The notes under the pieces are model-generated. The model saw only the letters and a program-made list of their open reading frames with translations. It was not told the DNA's origin and did not search any database. A stretch of DNA of 41,852 bases from Candidatus Saccharimonadota bacterium (lineage in GTDB: Bacteria; Patescibacteriota; Saccharimonadia; Saccharimonadales; Saccharimonadaceae): assembly GCA_013316435.1 (NCBI GenBank), contig WSMR01000002.1, positions 1-41,852 on the forward strand. Direction: 5' to 3'. The position numbers were made by a program, and so were the translations under genes. Of this stretch, positions 8,514 through 17,022 are shown piece by piece (within the stretch, counting starts at the first letter, position 1; each line of letters begins with the position of its first letter).

Positions 8514-10898
8514 ATGGCAAAAGCGAGGTCAAAAGGTACAGCAAAGCGTGGGCGTCCGGCAGGAAGTCGGTCGTCTACGCGTGGACGCAAAAAATCTACC
8601 CCGGCGCACGAGCTGCCCGGTGGTTTTTGGCGACAAATTGTGGCAATTTTGTTGGCACTTGTTGGCGTATTTTTGATTTTAACTTGGATGGGTGATGGTG
8701 GGAATTTGCTGAATTCGGTTGACGATGCTTTGACTTCGGTGATTGGTAACGCAAAATTCTTGGTGCCGGTTTTGCTATTTTGGATGGCATATAAGATTTT
8801 CCAGGACAAGAACAATCAATTAGCGCCGGTGGTATGGATTGCTTCAATTTTGTTGATCGTTTGGGTGGCGGGAGCCTTTGGACTAAGCTCAATGGGCAGC
8901 ACGGAACAGAATGGTGGCGTGGCCGGAGATTGGTTAAATGGTTTTATTACGGAACTACTTGATGCTAGTGTAGCAATTATTATTTATGTGATTTTGATAT
9001 TTGTAACTACACTGTTTATTATGCAGACTAATCCATCAGCAGTTGTAGAAAAAGTTGGCGATATGTTTCGTACCAAAGAAGTTGAGGATACTCCCAAGAG
9101 GAGGACTGCCGAGAAGCCTACTAAAACTGCAAAGAAAGATGACATAGAAATTAAGGTAAATAAGGCAACCCCAGCGGAAGAGCCGCTAAAGGTACAACCA
9201 AAGATCGGCATGCTTGGAAAACTTGGGCTCGGCAAGAAAGCTGACAAGAATCATGAACTTAAAGTCTCTGAGCCCGAAAAAACCGAAGAGAAAAAACCGG
9301 CAGCTATGGAGAATTCTGATCGGGCGCTTACGCAGGTGAACGATCCAAACTGGAAGATGCCGACTTTAAGTTTGCTGGAAAAGAAGCAAAATTCGGCCGA
9401 CTCGGGAGATATTCATCAGAATGCAAAGATTATTCAGTCGACTTTGGCGGAGTTTGGGATTGACGTTGAGATGGAAGGTGCAAACGTTGGTCCGCGCGTG
9501 ACACAGTATACGATGCGCCCTCCGCAAGGTGTCAACCTGTCAAAAATTGTTGCGCGTGACAAAGAGTTGGCGCTGAATCTTGCAATGGATAAAATTAGGA
9601 TTGAGGCGCCGATCCCAGGCACGAGGCTGGTCGGTGTGGAGCTTCCGAATCGTAAATCAACTGAGGTGAGGTTGCGCGGTGTGCTGGATAGTGATGAATG
9701 GAAAAAGACCGATGAGCCGCTAACTTTTGCGGTTGGTAAAGATATTTCCGGCAAAGCCGTGGTAGGGAATCTTGGTAAAATGCCGCACCTGCTGATTGCT
9801 GGTACTACCGGTTCGGGTAAGTCGGTCATGACTAATACGCTGATCTCGTCGCTGTTATATCGTAATGCCCCAAGCGACCTAAAATTGATTATTGTCGATC
9901 CGAAGCAGGTTGAGATGGCGCAGTATGAGGATATTCCACATCTTTTGACACCAATTATCACTTCAACCGAAAAGGCGCTTTCGGCGCTCAAGTGGGCGGT
10001 CAACGAAATGGAAAAGCGCTATACTTTGATGGCAGAAGAAAAAGTTAAAAATATCGGTGATTACAACGCAAAGATGGCGAAGAATGCCGCAGGGCAGAGG
10101 AAGAAAAAAGGCGTTGAGAAGATTGAGGTGATTGATGCAGATGACGTTGATACTAAATCAGAAGCCAAAGAAATGGCGCACGATGGCGAACGGATGCCGT
10201 ATATCGTAATCTTGATTGATGAGATGGCGGATTTGATGATGACGGCGGGTAAAGACCTAGAGATGCCAATCGTGCGGATTGCACAGAAAGGTCGTGCCGC
10301 GGGTATTCACTTGGTACTGGCAACTCAGCGTCCAGAGGTAAAAGTGATTACTGGTCTAATTAAGGCTAATGTCCCAGGAAGAATTGCCTTTGCGGTTGGT
10401 AGTCAGATTGATTCGCGCGTGATGCTCGATATGACCGGGGCGGAAAAATTGCTTGGTAAGGGCGATATGTTAATGCTGACAACTGAGATGATGGGCAAAC
10501 CAAAGCGTATTCAGGGCGCGTGGGCGAGTGATGAAGACGTGGCGAAACTGACGGCATTTCTGCGTGCGCAGCGTGGACCTAATTATAACGACGACGTAGT
10601 TTCTCAACCGGTGCAAATTAAGGGTATGGAGCCAATGGGCGGTCTTGAAGGCGGGCTTGGGCGTCGCTTCGATCCGAATGACCCAATCGTGCGTAAGGCG
10701 ATTGAAATTACGCTCAAGAATGGTAAATTCTCTACTTCGTCTTTGCAGACTTGGCTTGGTAAGGGGCACGGATTTGTATCGGGTTTGGCAATTTGGCTAG
10801 AGCAGATTGGCGTAATTGGTCCGGCGGAAGGGCACAAACCGCGAGCAGTGTTGATCTCTTCGATGGAAGAATTCGACGAAAAAGCCAACGCGCATTAG
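8514..10898 (+). CDS. ftsK: DNA translocase FtsK/SpoIIIE
   Basis: N-terminal TM segments, GTTGSGKSV Walker A, LATQRPEVKVITGLIKANVPGRIAFAV, C-terminal gamma domain; ATG 8514 follows TATAAT by 6 nt. Confidence 0.95.
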   Translation: MAKARSKGTAKRGRPAGSRSSTRGRKKSTPAHELPGGFWRQIVAILLALVGVFLILTWMGDGGNLLNSVDDALTSVIGNAKFLVPVLLFWMAYKIFQDKNNQLAPVVWIASILLIVWVAGAFGLSSMGSTEQNGGVAGDWLNGFITELLDASVAIIIYVILIFVTTLFIMQTNPSAVVEKVGDMFRTKEVEDTPKRRTAEKPTKTAKKDDIEIKVNKATPAEEPLKVQPKIGMLGKLGLGKKADKNHELKVSEPEKTEEKKPAAMENSDRALTQVNDPNWKMPTLSLLEKKQNSADSGDIHQNAKIIQSTLAEFGIDVEMEGANVGPRVTQYTMRPPQGVNLSKIVARDKELALNLAMDKIRIEAPIPGTRLVGVELPNRKSTEVRLRGVLDSDEWKKTDEPLTFAVGKDISGKAVVGNLGKMPHLLIAGTTGSGKSVMTNTLISSLLYRNAPSDLKLIIVDPKQVEMAQYEDIPHLLTPIITSTEKALSALKWAVNEMEKRYTLMAEEKVKNIGDYNAKMAKNAAGQRKKKGVEKIEVIDADDVDTKSEAKEMAHDGERMPYIVILIDEMADLMMTAGKDLEMPIVRIAQKGRAAGIHLVLATQRPEVKVITGLIKANVPGRIAFAVGSQIDSRVMLDMTGAEKLLGKGDMLMLTTEMMGKPKRIQGAWASDEDVAKLTAFLRAQRGPNYNDDVVSQPVQIKGMEPMGGLEGGLGRRFDPNDPIVRKAIEITLKNGKFSTSSLQTWLGKGHGFVSGLAIWLEQIGVIGPAEGHKPRAVLISSMEEFDEKANAH

Positions 10899-10940
10899 TG
10901 CTTATGGTATAATAAGTACAAGAATAAAATAGGAGGCAAA

Positions 10941-11603
10941 ATGGCAACAAAAAAGTCGGGTGCCAAAAAAACGACGTCGCAGTCCACGAAAACTGCTCGT
11001 CCGAAGAAATCCGCAAGTACCAGCAACGCTAAAAGTAACAAAGCCACAGAGGAGATATTGATTCGTCGCGCGAAGAGCACGAACTGGCTGTCGATTTTGG
11101 AATCGGTAGTAATTGGCGTTTTGGGCGTGTTTTTGATTACCAATCCGACCTGGATTACGCAGATTATTTTTTATATCATCGGTATCTTCTTGATGGTCAA
11201 AGGTGTTTACAAAATTGTTAATTATTTTGTGGTACACGGAAAGAGCGATTTTTATAATAACGATTTGCTCTACGGTGTAATTGCGCTGATTTTTGGGATT
11301 CTGATTGTGATCCTATGGGAGAAGTTGAGTGATGCGATCGGGATTGTTGTCGGTGCATGGATGATTTATGGTGCGCTGGTACGCTTGAACGCGGCTATCA
11401 AGCTTCACGCTGCAGAGGCGAAGAATTGGTTCTATGTACTACTGCTTTCGCTATTAATGCTTGCGCTTGGTATTTATCTAATTATTTATGCCGGAGCTGG
11501 ATTTATCGTTCAAATCGTCGGTATAGTGATGATTATTGCGGCCATTGTTGGGGTGATTGACGACGCAGTTTATATGAAGGAGCTAAGCGAACTTTCTAAA
11601 TAA
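10941..11603 (+). CDS. DUF308-like multi-TM membrane protein with Lys/Ser-rich N-terminus
   Basis: HdeD/DUF308-like hydrophobic repeat; SD AGGAGG upstream. Confidence 0.6.
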   Translation: MATKKSGAKKTTSQSTKTARPKKSASTSNAKSNKATEEILIRRAKSTNWLSILESVVIGVLGVFLITNPTWITQIIFYIIGIFLMVKGVYKIVNYFVVHGKSDFYNNDLLYGVIALIFGILIVILWEKLSDAIGIVVGAWMIYGALVRLNAAIKLHAAEAKNWFYVLLLSLLMLALGIYLIIYAGAGFIVQIVGIVMIIAAIVGVIDDAVYMKELSELSK

Positions 11604-11660
11604 GAAAATCCCCACATCGCCCTTGCTAAAAAAGGCGATGTGGGTTATAATGAGCCTAGT

Positions 11661-11737
11661 GGAATCGTAGCTCAGTTGGTTAGAGCGCTGCCCTGTCACG
11701 GCAGAGGTCGCGAGTTCGAGTCTCGTCGGTTCCGCCA
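11661..11737 (+). tRNA. tRNA-Asp (GTC)
   Basis: Cloverleaf; GGAATCG/CGGTTCC acceptor, anticodon loop CTGTCAC, encoded CCA. Confidence 0.95.
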
Positions 11738-11750
11738 TTAATGGAATAGG

Positions 11751-11772
11751 GAAGACCGTGATGGTCTTTTTT
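11751..11772 (+). terminator. tRNA-Asp terminator
   Basis: GAAGACCgtgatGGTCTTTTTT. Confidence 0.7.
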
Positions 11773-11814
11773 GTTGCACATTCTAACGTAATTGTTGCGG
11801 TTTACTACCTCTCT

Positions 11815-12021
11815 TCACCCCTCCCGTACCACACAGCGAACGGCAAAACCGTACCCGCGGTAATTGTTATTTTGAGGGCGGACAGCCGTCTGGTACGTAC
11901 CCAAGTAGTGACCGTAGGTAGCAGAGCCAGCAGTAGTAGACCACCAGTAGCCAGACGTGACGCGTGCGTAGACGCCGCCATACGAGCGATAGTAGTAGCC
12001 CGTACGGAGAAAGTTGAGAGG
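11815..12021 (-). repeat. Cassette R1: orphan C-terminal domain fragment, PLNFLRTGYYYRSYGGVYARVTSGYWWSTTAGSATYGHYLGTYQTAVRPQNNNYRGYGFAVRCVVREG*
   Basis: Translation of minus strand; shares conserved ends with R2-R4; no credible start codon in frame. Confidence 0.85.
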
Positions 12022-12065
12022 ATTGCTCTCTATTGGCGTGATAAAGTATGATATAATGTTTTTAT

Positions 12066-12141
12066 GCCGTTGTAGCTCAGTTGGTAGAGCAGCTCATTCG
12101 TAACGAGCAGGTCGCTGGTTCAAGCCCAGTCAACGGCTCCA
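12066..12141 (+). tRNA. tRNA-Thr (CGT)
   Basis: GCCGTTG/CAACGGC acceptor, anticodon loop TTCGTAA, encoded CCA. Confidence 0.95.
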
Positions 12142-12151
12142 GGCATTATCA

Positions 12152-12181
12152 AATAGAGACAGTCTATGGGCTGTCTCTATT
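12152..12181 (+). terminator. tRNA-Thr terminator
   Basis: AATAGAGACAG-tctatggg-CTGTCTCTATT perfect inverted repeat. Confidence 0.75.
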
Positions 12182-12281
12182 GTGTTTGTTTTTACTCCTC
12201 TCTCGTAAAACCTACGGTTTTACTCTCCTCGGGCGTCGACTCAAAAGAAAAAGTTTTTTCTTCACCCGTCTCCTACGAGGT

Positions 12282-12481
12282 TCACCCCTCCCGTACCACA
12301 CAGCGAACGGCAAAACCGTACCCGCGGTAACCGTTACTCTGAGGGAAGACAATCGTCGGATACGTGCCCAAGTAGTGACCATGAGTAGCAGAATCAGCAG
12401 CAGTAGACCACCAGTGGCCAAACGTGACGCGTTCGTTGATGAGACCATTCGAGCGATCGTAGTAGCCCGTACGGAGAAAGT
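12282..12481 (-). repeat. Cassette R2: FLRTGYYDRSNGLINERVTFGHWWSTAADSATHGHYLGTYPTIVFPQSNGYRGYGFAVRCVVREG*
   Basis: Translation of minus strand, frame missed by the ORF track; same conserved ends as R1. Confidence 0.85.
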
Positions 12482-12583
12482 AACAAACTCCACAAATGTT
12501 GGATTTTTTCGAGTTTGTGGAGTTTAAACAATCTATCGATCCCTGTTGCTGTTTTTATTTTCTTTTTGACGAGAGAGTTAAGC

Positions 12584-13594
12584 TTAAATATGCCGGATGC
12601 GGTTTTTGGTCTGATAATTAATTTGTTCAGTCTCAATCATTGGATAACTGATTAATTTTTTGCTATCTATTTTAGTTTTATGCATTTCTACGGCCGAAAT
12701 TTGATGGTTGTCATAAGTTGTATAGTAGCAAATACCTTTATCGAGGTTATAACCGGACGAATAAACTGTGATTTCGTAGGAATCGGATTTTACTTCATTA
12801 GACCCGCGTGACTGATCGCAAGAATGGAGAATATGGAAATATTGGCTGATACTGCTTTGCTCGTCATCGGCAGACTGAGCGTGCGACTTATGGAAGCAGG
12901 CGCGCACAAAACGCGACTGTGAGTCTAACCCGCCAGGCAAATTACGAGTGCCAATTCCGCGACCATAATACGACAAGTTCAGCTTGGGCGCAAAGGAGTT
13001 TTTGGGATCTTTGGGAGAAATTGTCATGTAATTATTAAGTTGGAAAAGTTGTGCAGGGAAGGGTGGGTTATTGGTTAAAACACCGATAGGGTTATCATAA
13101 ATCATCAAGCCCGCGGCGGTTGATTCGACTGTGATTGACCGCTTGGCGTCGGCAATAATCCAGTGCAGCTCAGCAACCGGCAATTTATCGCTAAAATTAT
13201 TGTTGTAGAAGCTCATTTTTTGAACCAAACGCTCGGCTTCGTCGACATTGGCACATTGCGAAAGTACCCACGGAATAAATTCCCATGGAGCAATATTGTC
13301 TTTTGTTTGATCAAGAGGGAAGAATTTTGCATTACCGACAAAGTTAAGTCCAGCGACCCCGAGACCTTTTTCGTTGATGGCATCATAATAGAGAGGATAG
13401 TTACTGCCGTTATCATCTTTTACCACGTAAGCAACGCCAATAATAGCATGGTGATTGTCGAGCGTGCCTGCTTCACGGAAGTTTAGCGGGAATTTGCGCG
13501 GGGTAATCGTGATAGTCTCATCATAAGAGTATTCCAGATCAAGATTTCTGCCAAAATAAGTATTTCGAGTTTTATAAACAATAGACGTGCACAT
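12584..13594 (-). CDS. Choloylglycine hydrolase/linear amide C-N hydrolase family (bile salt hydrolase/penicillin V acylase-like)
   Basis: MCTSIVYKTRNTYFGRNLDLEYSYDE N-terminus with Cys2 nucleophile, GRNLD, GVLTNNPPF, LDSQSRFVRA motifs; SD GGGAGG upstream. Confidence 0.9.
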   Translation of the reverse strand: MCTSIVYKTRNTYFGRNLDLEYSYDETITITPRKFPLNFREAGTLDNHHAIIGVAYVVKDDNGSNYPLYYDAINEKGLGVAGLNFVGNAKFFPLDQTKDNIAPWEFIPWVLSQCANVDEAERLVQKMSFYNNNFSDKLPVAELHWIIADAKRSITVESTAAGLMIYDNPIGVLTNNPPFPAQLFQLNNYMTISPKDPKNSFAPKLNLSYYGRGIGTRNLPGGLDSQSRFVRACFHKSHAQSADDEQSSISQYFHILHSCDQSRGSNEVKSDSYEITVYSSGYNLDKGICYYTTYDNHQISAVEMHKTKIDSKKLISYPMIETEQINYQTKNRIRHI

Positions 13595-13671
13595 TCTTAC
13601 CTCCCTTTTCGTTAATTATAGCATAATCATTATAGCGCATAGAAAAACCTCCAGTATTGGAGGGCTTTCTA

Positions 13672-13747
13672 TGGTGGTTCCGGTCGGACTTGAACCAACG
13701 ACACAAGGCTCTTCAGGCCTCTGCTCTACCAACTGAGCTACAGAACC
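13672..13747 (-). tRNA. tRNA-Phe (GAA)
   Basis: Reverse complement GGTTCTGTAGCTCAG...anticodon loop CTGAAGA...CGGAACCACCA. Confidence 0.95.
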
Positions 13748-13922
13748 ATAAAGACATTATAACATAAAAATTCTAGAATGTGTAGAACTTCAGCAAAAAC
13801 CTCTTAAAAATACACAAAAATAACCCCAGTTTTTCTTAACACACCGTAAAGTTTTGGGAAAAGTCTAGAATTTGTGCGGGCGGGGATTATCTATAATTAC
13901 AGTGGGCGGGAGAAGGGAAGAA

Positions 13923-14816
13923 ATGCTAAAAGTTGCGGTATTTGGTATTGGACGGGGTGGAGAAGCCGTAGCTCAATATCTATCGACGGAATTAGGCACC
14001 GTAGAAATAATCGAAGTAATTGATTGGTCGAGTTCGAAAAATGTTTATCGTGACCCGAAAGTAATGCGTCAAATTGCTTGCCATTTTATATCGCCATACA
14101 TCGGAAAAGTAGATTTAGTAGTTTTGGCGGATTATGCATTGTCATTGGTGACAAACTCTCTCAAAAAACAGTGGCCTGAACAAAAGATCATTAGCATGGA
14201 AGTTGACTTTCGTCATGCGCCAAAATCTTGTCAAAATGCAAATGTTGTCACCTTGATCGCCAATGGGATCTTATTCCAATCGAAACTCGGAAGAGAAATC
14301 TGCAGACAGTTGTCTAGTACTAAGGTTATTCTTCCGGATTGCTCGGGATGGGAAGGTTTAATTGATAGCGGTGATATGTCGAAAGATATTTTGGAAATTG
14401 AGCTTAGCAAAACCTTCACCTTGGCTAGTAGTCGCAACCCTATCTCTCGCCATCAAAAGAAATTTTTGGACGGAAATCTTAGTTTACGATCAGAAGTAAT
14501 CAAATTTTTGTTGCGCACTACGCCAGCTGCGCGACCTAGTTTGGCGCTAGCTGGAGTGGGCGAGACGGGTATGAGGACGGAGGATACTAGCTCTAGCTGC
14601 AACGTCTCGCTGAGTGGTTTTACTTCCCGTTCTAGGCGACGATTGCCATCTCCGCAGGTGGCGTACCTACTCGGTACACATTTTTGGAACGTCGAAGATG
14701 ATTTGCAAGAGATATTTGGTTACGGAACTTTAGTAGTGGACTTTCGTAGGAAGTTGCTACACGATGTCTGTTTAGCGTTGAGGTTGAGGGGACTTGATGG
14801 GCGTCTAGGTGAATGA
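13923..14816 (+). CDS. Hypothetical protein, possibly Asp/Glu racemase-like in its N-terminal half
   Basis: MLKVAVFGIGRGGEAVAQYL...KVDLVVLADYALSL; start re-called to ATG 13923 with purine-rich SD; family assignment weak. Confidence 0.45.
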   Translation: MLKVAVFGIGRGGEAVAQYLSTELGTVEIIEVIDWSSSKNVYRDPKVMRQIACHFISPYIGKVDLVVLADYALSLVTNSLKKQWPEQKIISMEVDFRHAPKSCQNANVVTLIANGILFQSKLGREICRQLSSTKVILPDCSGWEGLIDSGDMSKDILEIELSKTFTLASSRNPISRHQKKFLDGNLSLRSEVIKFLLRTTPAARPSLALAGVGETGMRTEDTSSSCNVSLSGFTSRSRRRLPSPQVAYLLGTHFWNVEDDLQEIFGYGTLVVDFRRKLLHDVCLALRLRGLDGRLGE

Positions 14817-14860
14817 GCCGTACTTGTGGCAACAGGGGAGAAGTGCTATAATTTAGACAA

Positions 14861-14945
14861 CCCCGGATGGCGGAATTGGTATACGCGTTCGACTTAAAAT
14901 CGAATGAGGAAACTCATATGGGTTCAAGTCCCATTCCGGGGACCA
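14861..14945 (+). tRNA. tRNA-Leu (TAA)
   Basis: CCCCGGA/TCCGGGG acceptor, long variable arm, anticodon loop CTTAAAA, CCA. Confidence 0.95.
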
Positions 14946-14953
14946 AGGATTAG

Positions 14954-14978
14954 GAGTTCCGTAGGTGGAACTTTTTTG
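14954..14978 (+). terminator. tRNA-Leu terminator
   Basis: AGTTCCgtaggtGGAACTTTTTT. Confidence 0.65.
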
Positions 14979-14985
14979 TTTTTTC

Positions 14986-15219
14986 TCACCCCTCCCGTAC
15001 CACACAGCGAACGGCAAAACCGTGCCCGCGGTAGGTCCTAGGCTGAGAACCGACTACACCAGGATATACATATAGATAGTAACCCTGTGAGTCCACACCA
15101 CTTATCCTAGACCACCAATATCCGCCCAGTATGCGTGCCCCGATATTACCTTCAGATTGGCTATTGTAGACGCCCGTACGGAGAAAGTTGAGAGGAAGTA
15201 GTAAATAATGTATACTCAT
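14986..15219 (-). repeat. Cassette R3 (ORF with an upstream ATG): MSIHYLLLPLNFLRTGVYNSQSEGNIGARILGGYWWSRISGVDSQGYYLYVYPGVVGSQPRTYRGHGFAVRCVVREG*
   Basis: In ORF track; conserved PLNFLRTG, YWWS and GFAVRCVVREG blocks; interior strongly diverged from R1/R2/R4. Confidence 0.85.
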
Positions 15220-15423
15220 TTCTCCAATCTGTAAATTCTATCACTTTTACAGTATTCTTGTCATTTTTATCGATTTTTAGCAACTTTTTGAACATAATTT
15301 GCCGTATTCTAGTACTTAGAGTCTATACAGACGATTTTAGCTTTTTCGCGTGGTGGGGTAGCCATAAGAAGTTTGTAGCGATCCTAGGGCTTCCTAAGCA
15401 TGGCCAAGAATTTAATAAATTAT

Positions 15424-15643
15424 CCCTCTTCTCCGTACGGGCTTCTACGATCGCTCGTATGGCGGCATCGTCGTACGCGTCACGTATGGCTTCTGGTGGT
15501 CTACTACTGCTGGCTCTGCTACGCACGGTCACTTCTTGGTTACGTCCCCGACGAATGTCACTCCCCACGATAACTATTACCGCGGGTACGGTTTTGCCGT
15601 TCGCTGTGTGGTACGGGAGGTGAAGAATTGCAAGGTTCAATGA
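15424..15643 (+). repeat. Cassette R4 (inverted): LLRTGFYDRSYGGIVVRVTYGFWWSTTAGSATHGHFLVTSPTNVTPHDNYYRGYGFAVRCVVREVKNCKVQ*
   Basis: Plus-strand frame missed by ORF track; TAA immediately upstream; 2-nt loss near the usual stop shifts the terminus. Confidence 0.85.
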
Positions 15644-15706
15644 CAAACGGCGAAACACGACCTGGACTATTTGTATAAGAGATACGTCTGTGTTATAATG
15701 GGACAT

Positions 15707-15792
15707 GGAAGGGTGGCCGAGTGGTTTAAGGCACCGGTCTTGAAAACCGGCAGGTTAACGCCTCGCAGGTTCGAATCCTGTCCCTTCCGCCA
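15707..15792 (+). tRNA. tRNA-Ser (TGA)
   Basis: GGAAGGG acceptor, long variable arm, anticodon loop CTTGAAA, CCA. Confidence 0.95.
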
Positions 15793-15801
15793 GAAGAGCA
15801 T

Positions 15802-15878
15802 GGCATCGTAGCTCAGTTGGTTAGAGCGTGGGACTCATAAGCCCAAGGTCACTGGTTCGATCCCAGTCGATGCTACCA
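15802..15878 (+). tRNA. tRNA with CAT anticodon (Met, or Ile2)
   Basis: GGCATCG/CGATGCT acceptor with G-U first pair, anticodon loop CTCATAA, CCA; Met versus lysidine-modified Ile not resolved. Confidence 0.9.
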
Positions 15879-15881
15879 AAG

Positions 15882-15912
15882 AAAATAGTTGAACGTCGGT
15901 TCAACTATTTTC
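15882..15912 (+). terminator. tRNA Ser/Met terminator
   Basis: AAAATAGTTGAAC-gtcg-GTTCAACTATTTT perfect inverted repeat. Confidence 0.8.
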
Positions 15913-15954
15913 TTTTAGGCTCTCCCGTCATACCAAGAGAGCCTATTCCACCAA

Positions 15955-16563
15955 TTAGTAAAGCTTAAAGCTGGCTTCACCGTAAGAATAATCGTCGTAA
16001 TGCAGAGTCAAACGGGTATCCTTGGCTGGTACTTCAAATACGAGCGAACCAGTTTTTCTGCCGTCGGCAGCAAGGCTGCCACTACCAAGATGATCGTCCT
16101 GCAGGGAAGTAGCATAGTCATGAATATCACCGTCGCCATTTTCTAACTCAAAATCAAACGGACTGTAATCGGCTCGATTCTTCGAATTATTAGCAATCGT
16201 GAGGTTTACCTTGACGTATTCCATTCCGTCGTCCGGAGTATCAAAGCGGTTACCGGTGCTAAAGTTGCGCGTGATCGAGTTAACGGTAATCGACAAATCA
16301 CCTACGCGAGCCGTCTCGCCAATACTATAAATAGTCGAATTATATTTGTCGTCTTCATCATCGTCTTCGTCGTCATAATAATCATCGATCGTAAAACCGC
16401 TATCAATTGTTTTGTCCGGTATCTCATCAATAGCGAGAAGGGCTTTGAACATTAATACGAAGCCAATAATACTAAATACGAATGAAATGCCGATTGTGAC
16501 CCAAAACCAAACACGCTTAAACGGTGGTCGATCACTTTTTGCAGTAGGGTTATTGTTTGTCAT
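15955..16563 (-). CDS. Membrane-anchored DUF4352-like protein
   Basis: N-terminal TM, Asp/Glu linker, ARVGDLSITVNSI...EYVKVNLTIANNSKNRADYSPFDFEL pattern. Confidence 0.65.
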   Translation of the reverse strand: MTNNNPTAKSDRPPFKRVWFWVTIGISFVFSIIGFVLMFKALLAIDEIPDKTIDSGFTIDDYYDDEDDDEDDKYNSTIYSIGETARVGDLSITVNSITRNFSTGNRFDTPDDGMEYVKVNLTIANNSKNRADYSPFDFELENGDGDIHDYATSLQDDHLGSGSLAADGRKTGSLVFEVPAKDTRLTLHYDDYSYGEASFKLY

Positions 16564-16629
16564 AAATCTTCCTTTGATTAGTTATATATATTATAATACA
16601 CTTTAGGGTCTTCGTGCTATAATATACAT

Positions 16630-17022
16630 ATGAACGTAAAGAAAGGTTTTACGATTATAGAGGTGACGATTGTGGGGGCATTTGCGGCGCTTCTAGTGAT
16701 TATTTTCTTTTTGCAGAAGGCGAATGTTGATGCGATGAATCGTGATGATGATCGCAAGACGGCAATCAACGCCATGTACTATGCTTTGGAGGAATATTAT
16801 TATCCCAAATATGGTTATTACCCATCCGAGATTAATGAAGATGTTTTGCCGGTAATCGACCCGCAGCTTTTCACTGATCCGTTTGGTGCTAATGTCGGCA
16901 CAGAAACGAGTACTTATAGCTATGAGCCGGCTAATTGTAATACTGCAAATGAATGCCAAGATTTTATCTTGCGGGCTAACCTAGAGAAGGAAGATACTTA
17001 TATTAAACGGGGTCGCAAATGA
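16630..17022 (+). CDS. Type IV pilin-like protein (prepilin N-terminal methylation motif)
   Basis: KKGFTIIEVTIVGAFAALLVIIFFLQ prepilin signature. Confidence 0.75.
   Translation: MNVKKGFTIIEVTIVGAFAALLVIIFFLQKANVDAMNRDDDRKTAINAMYYALEEYYYPKYGYYPSEINEDVLPVIDPQLFTDPFGANVGTETSTYSYEPANCNTANECQDFILRANLEKEDTYIKRGRK

Noticed and set aside
9434-10003. 189-aa antisense ORF within ftsK, and similar antisense ORFs in pnp, rpoD and polA
   Set aside because: Mirror-frame artefacts of strongly biased coding sequence; no start signals or recognisable motifs.
12212-12493. Minus-strand ORF MEFVTFSVRATTIARM...
   Set aside because: It is the +1 frame of cassette R2; the conserved cross-copy frame differs.
11758-12527. 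ORF-track plus-strand ORFs 11758..12051 and 12081..12527
   Set aside because: They are antisense to cassettes R1 and R2 or run through tRNA-Thr; the biologically consistent frame is on the minus strand (GFAVRCVVREG*).
14823-14850. Third copy of the CCTTGctgtaaCAAGG element (ACTTGTGGCAACAGGGGAGAAGTGC)
   Set aside because: Similarity is weak and the palindrome is not preserved.
15258-15706. ORFs 15258..15623 (+) and 15323..15706 (-)
   Set aside because: Wrong-frame and antisense readings over cassette R4.
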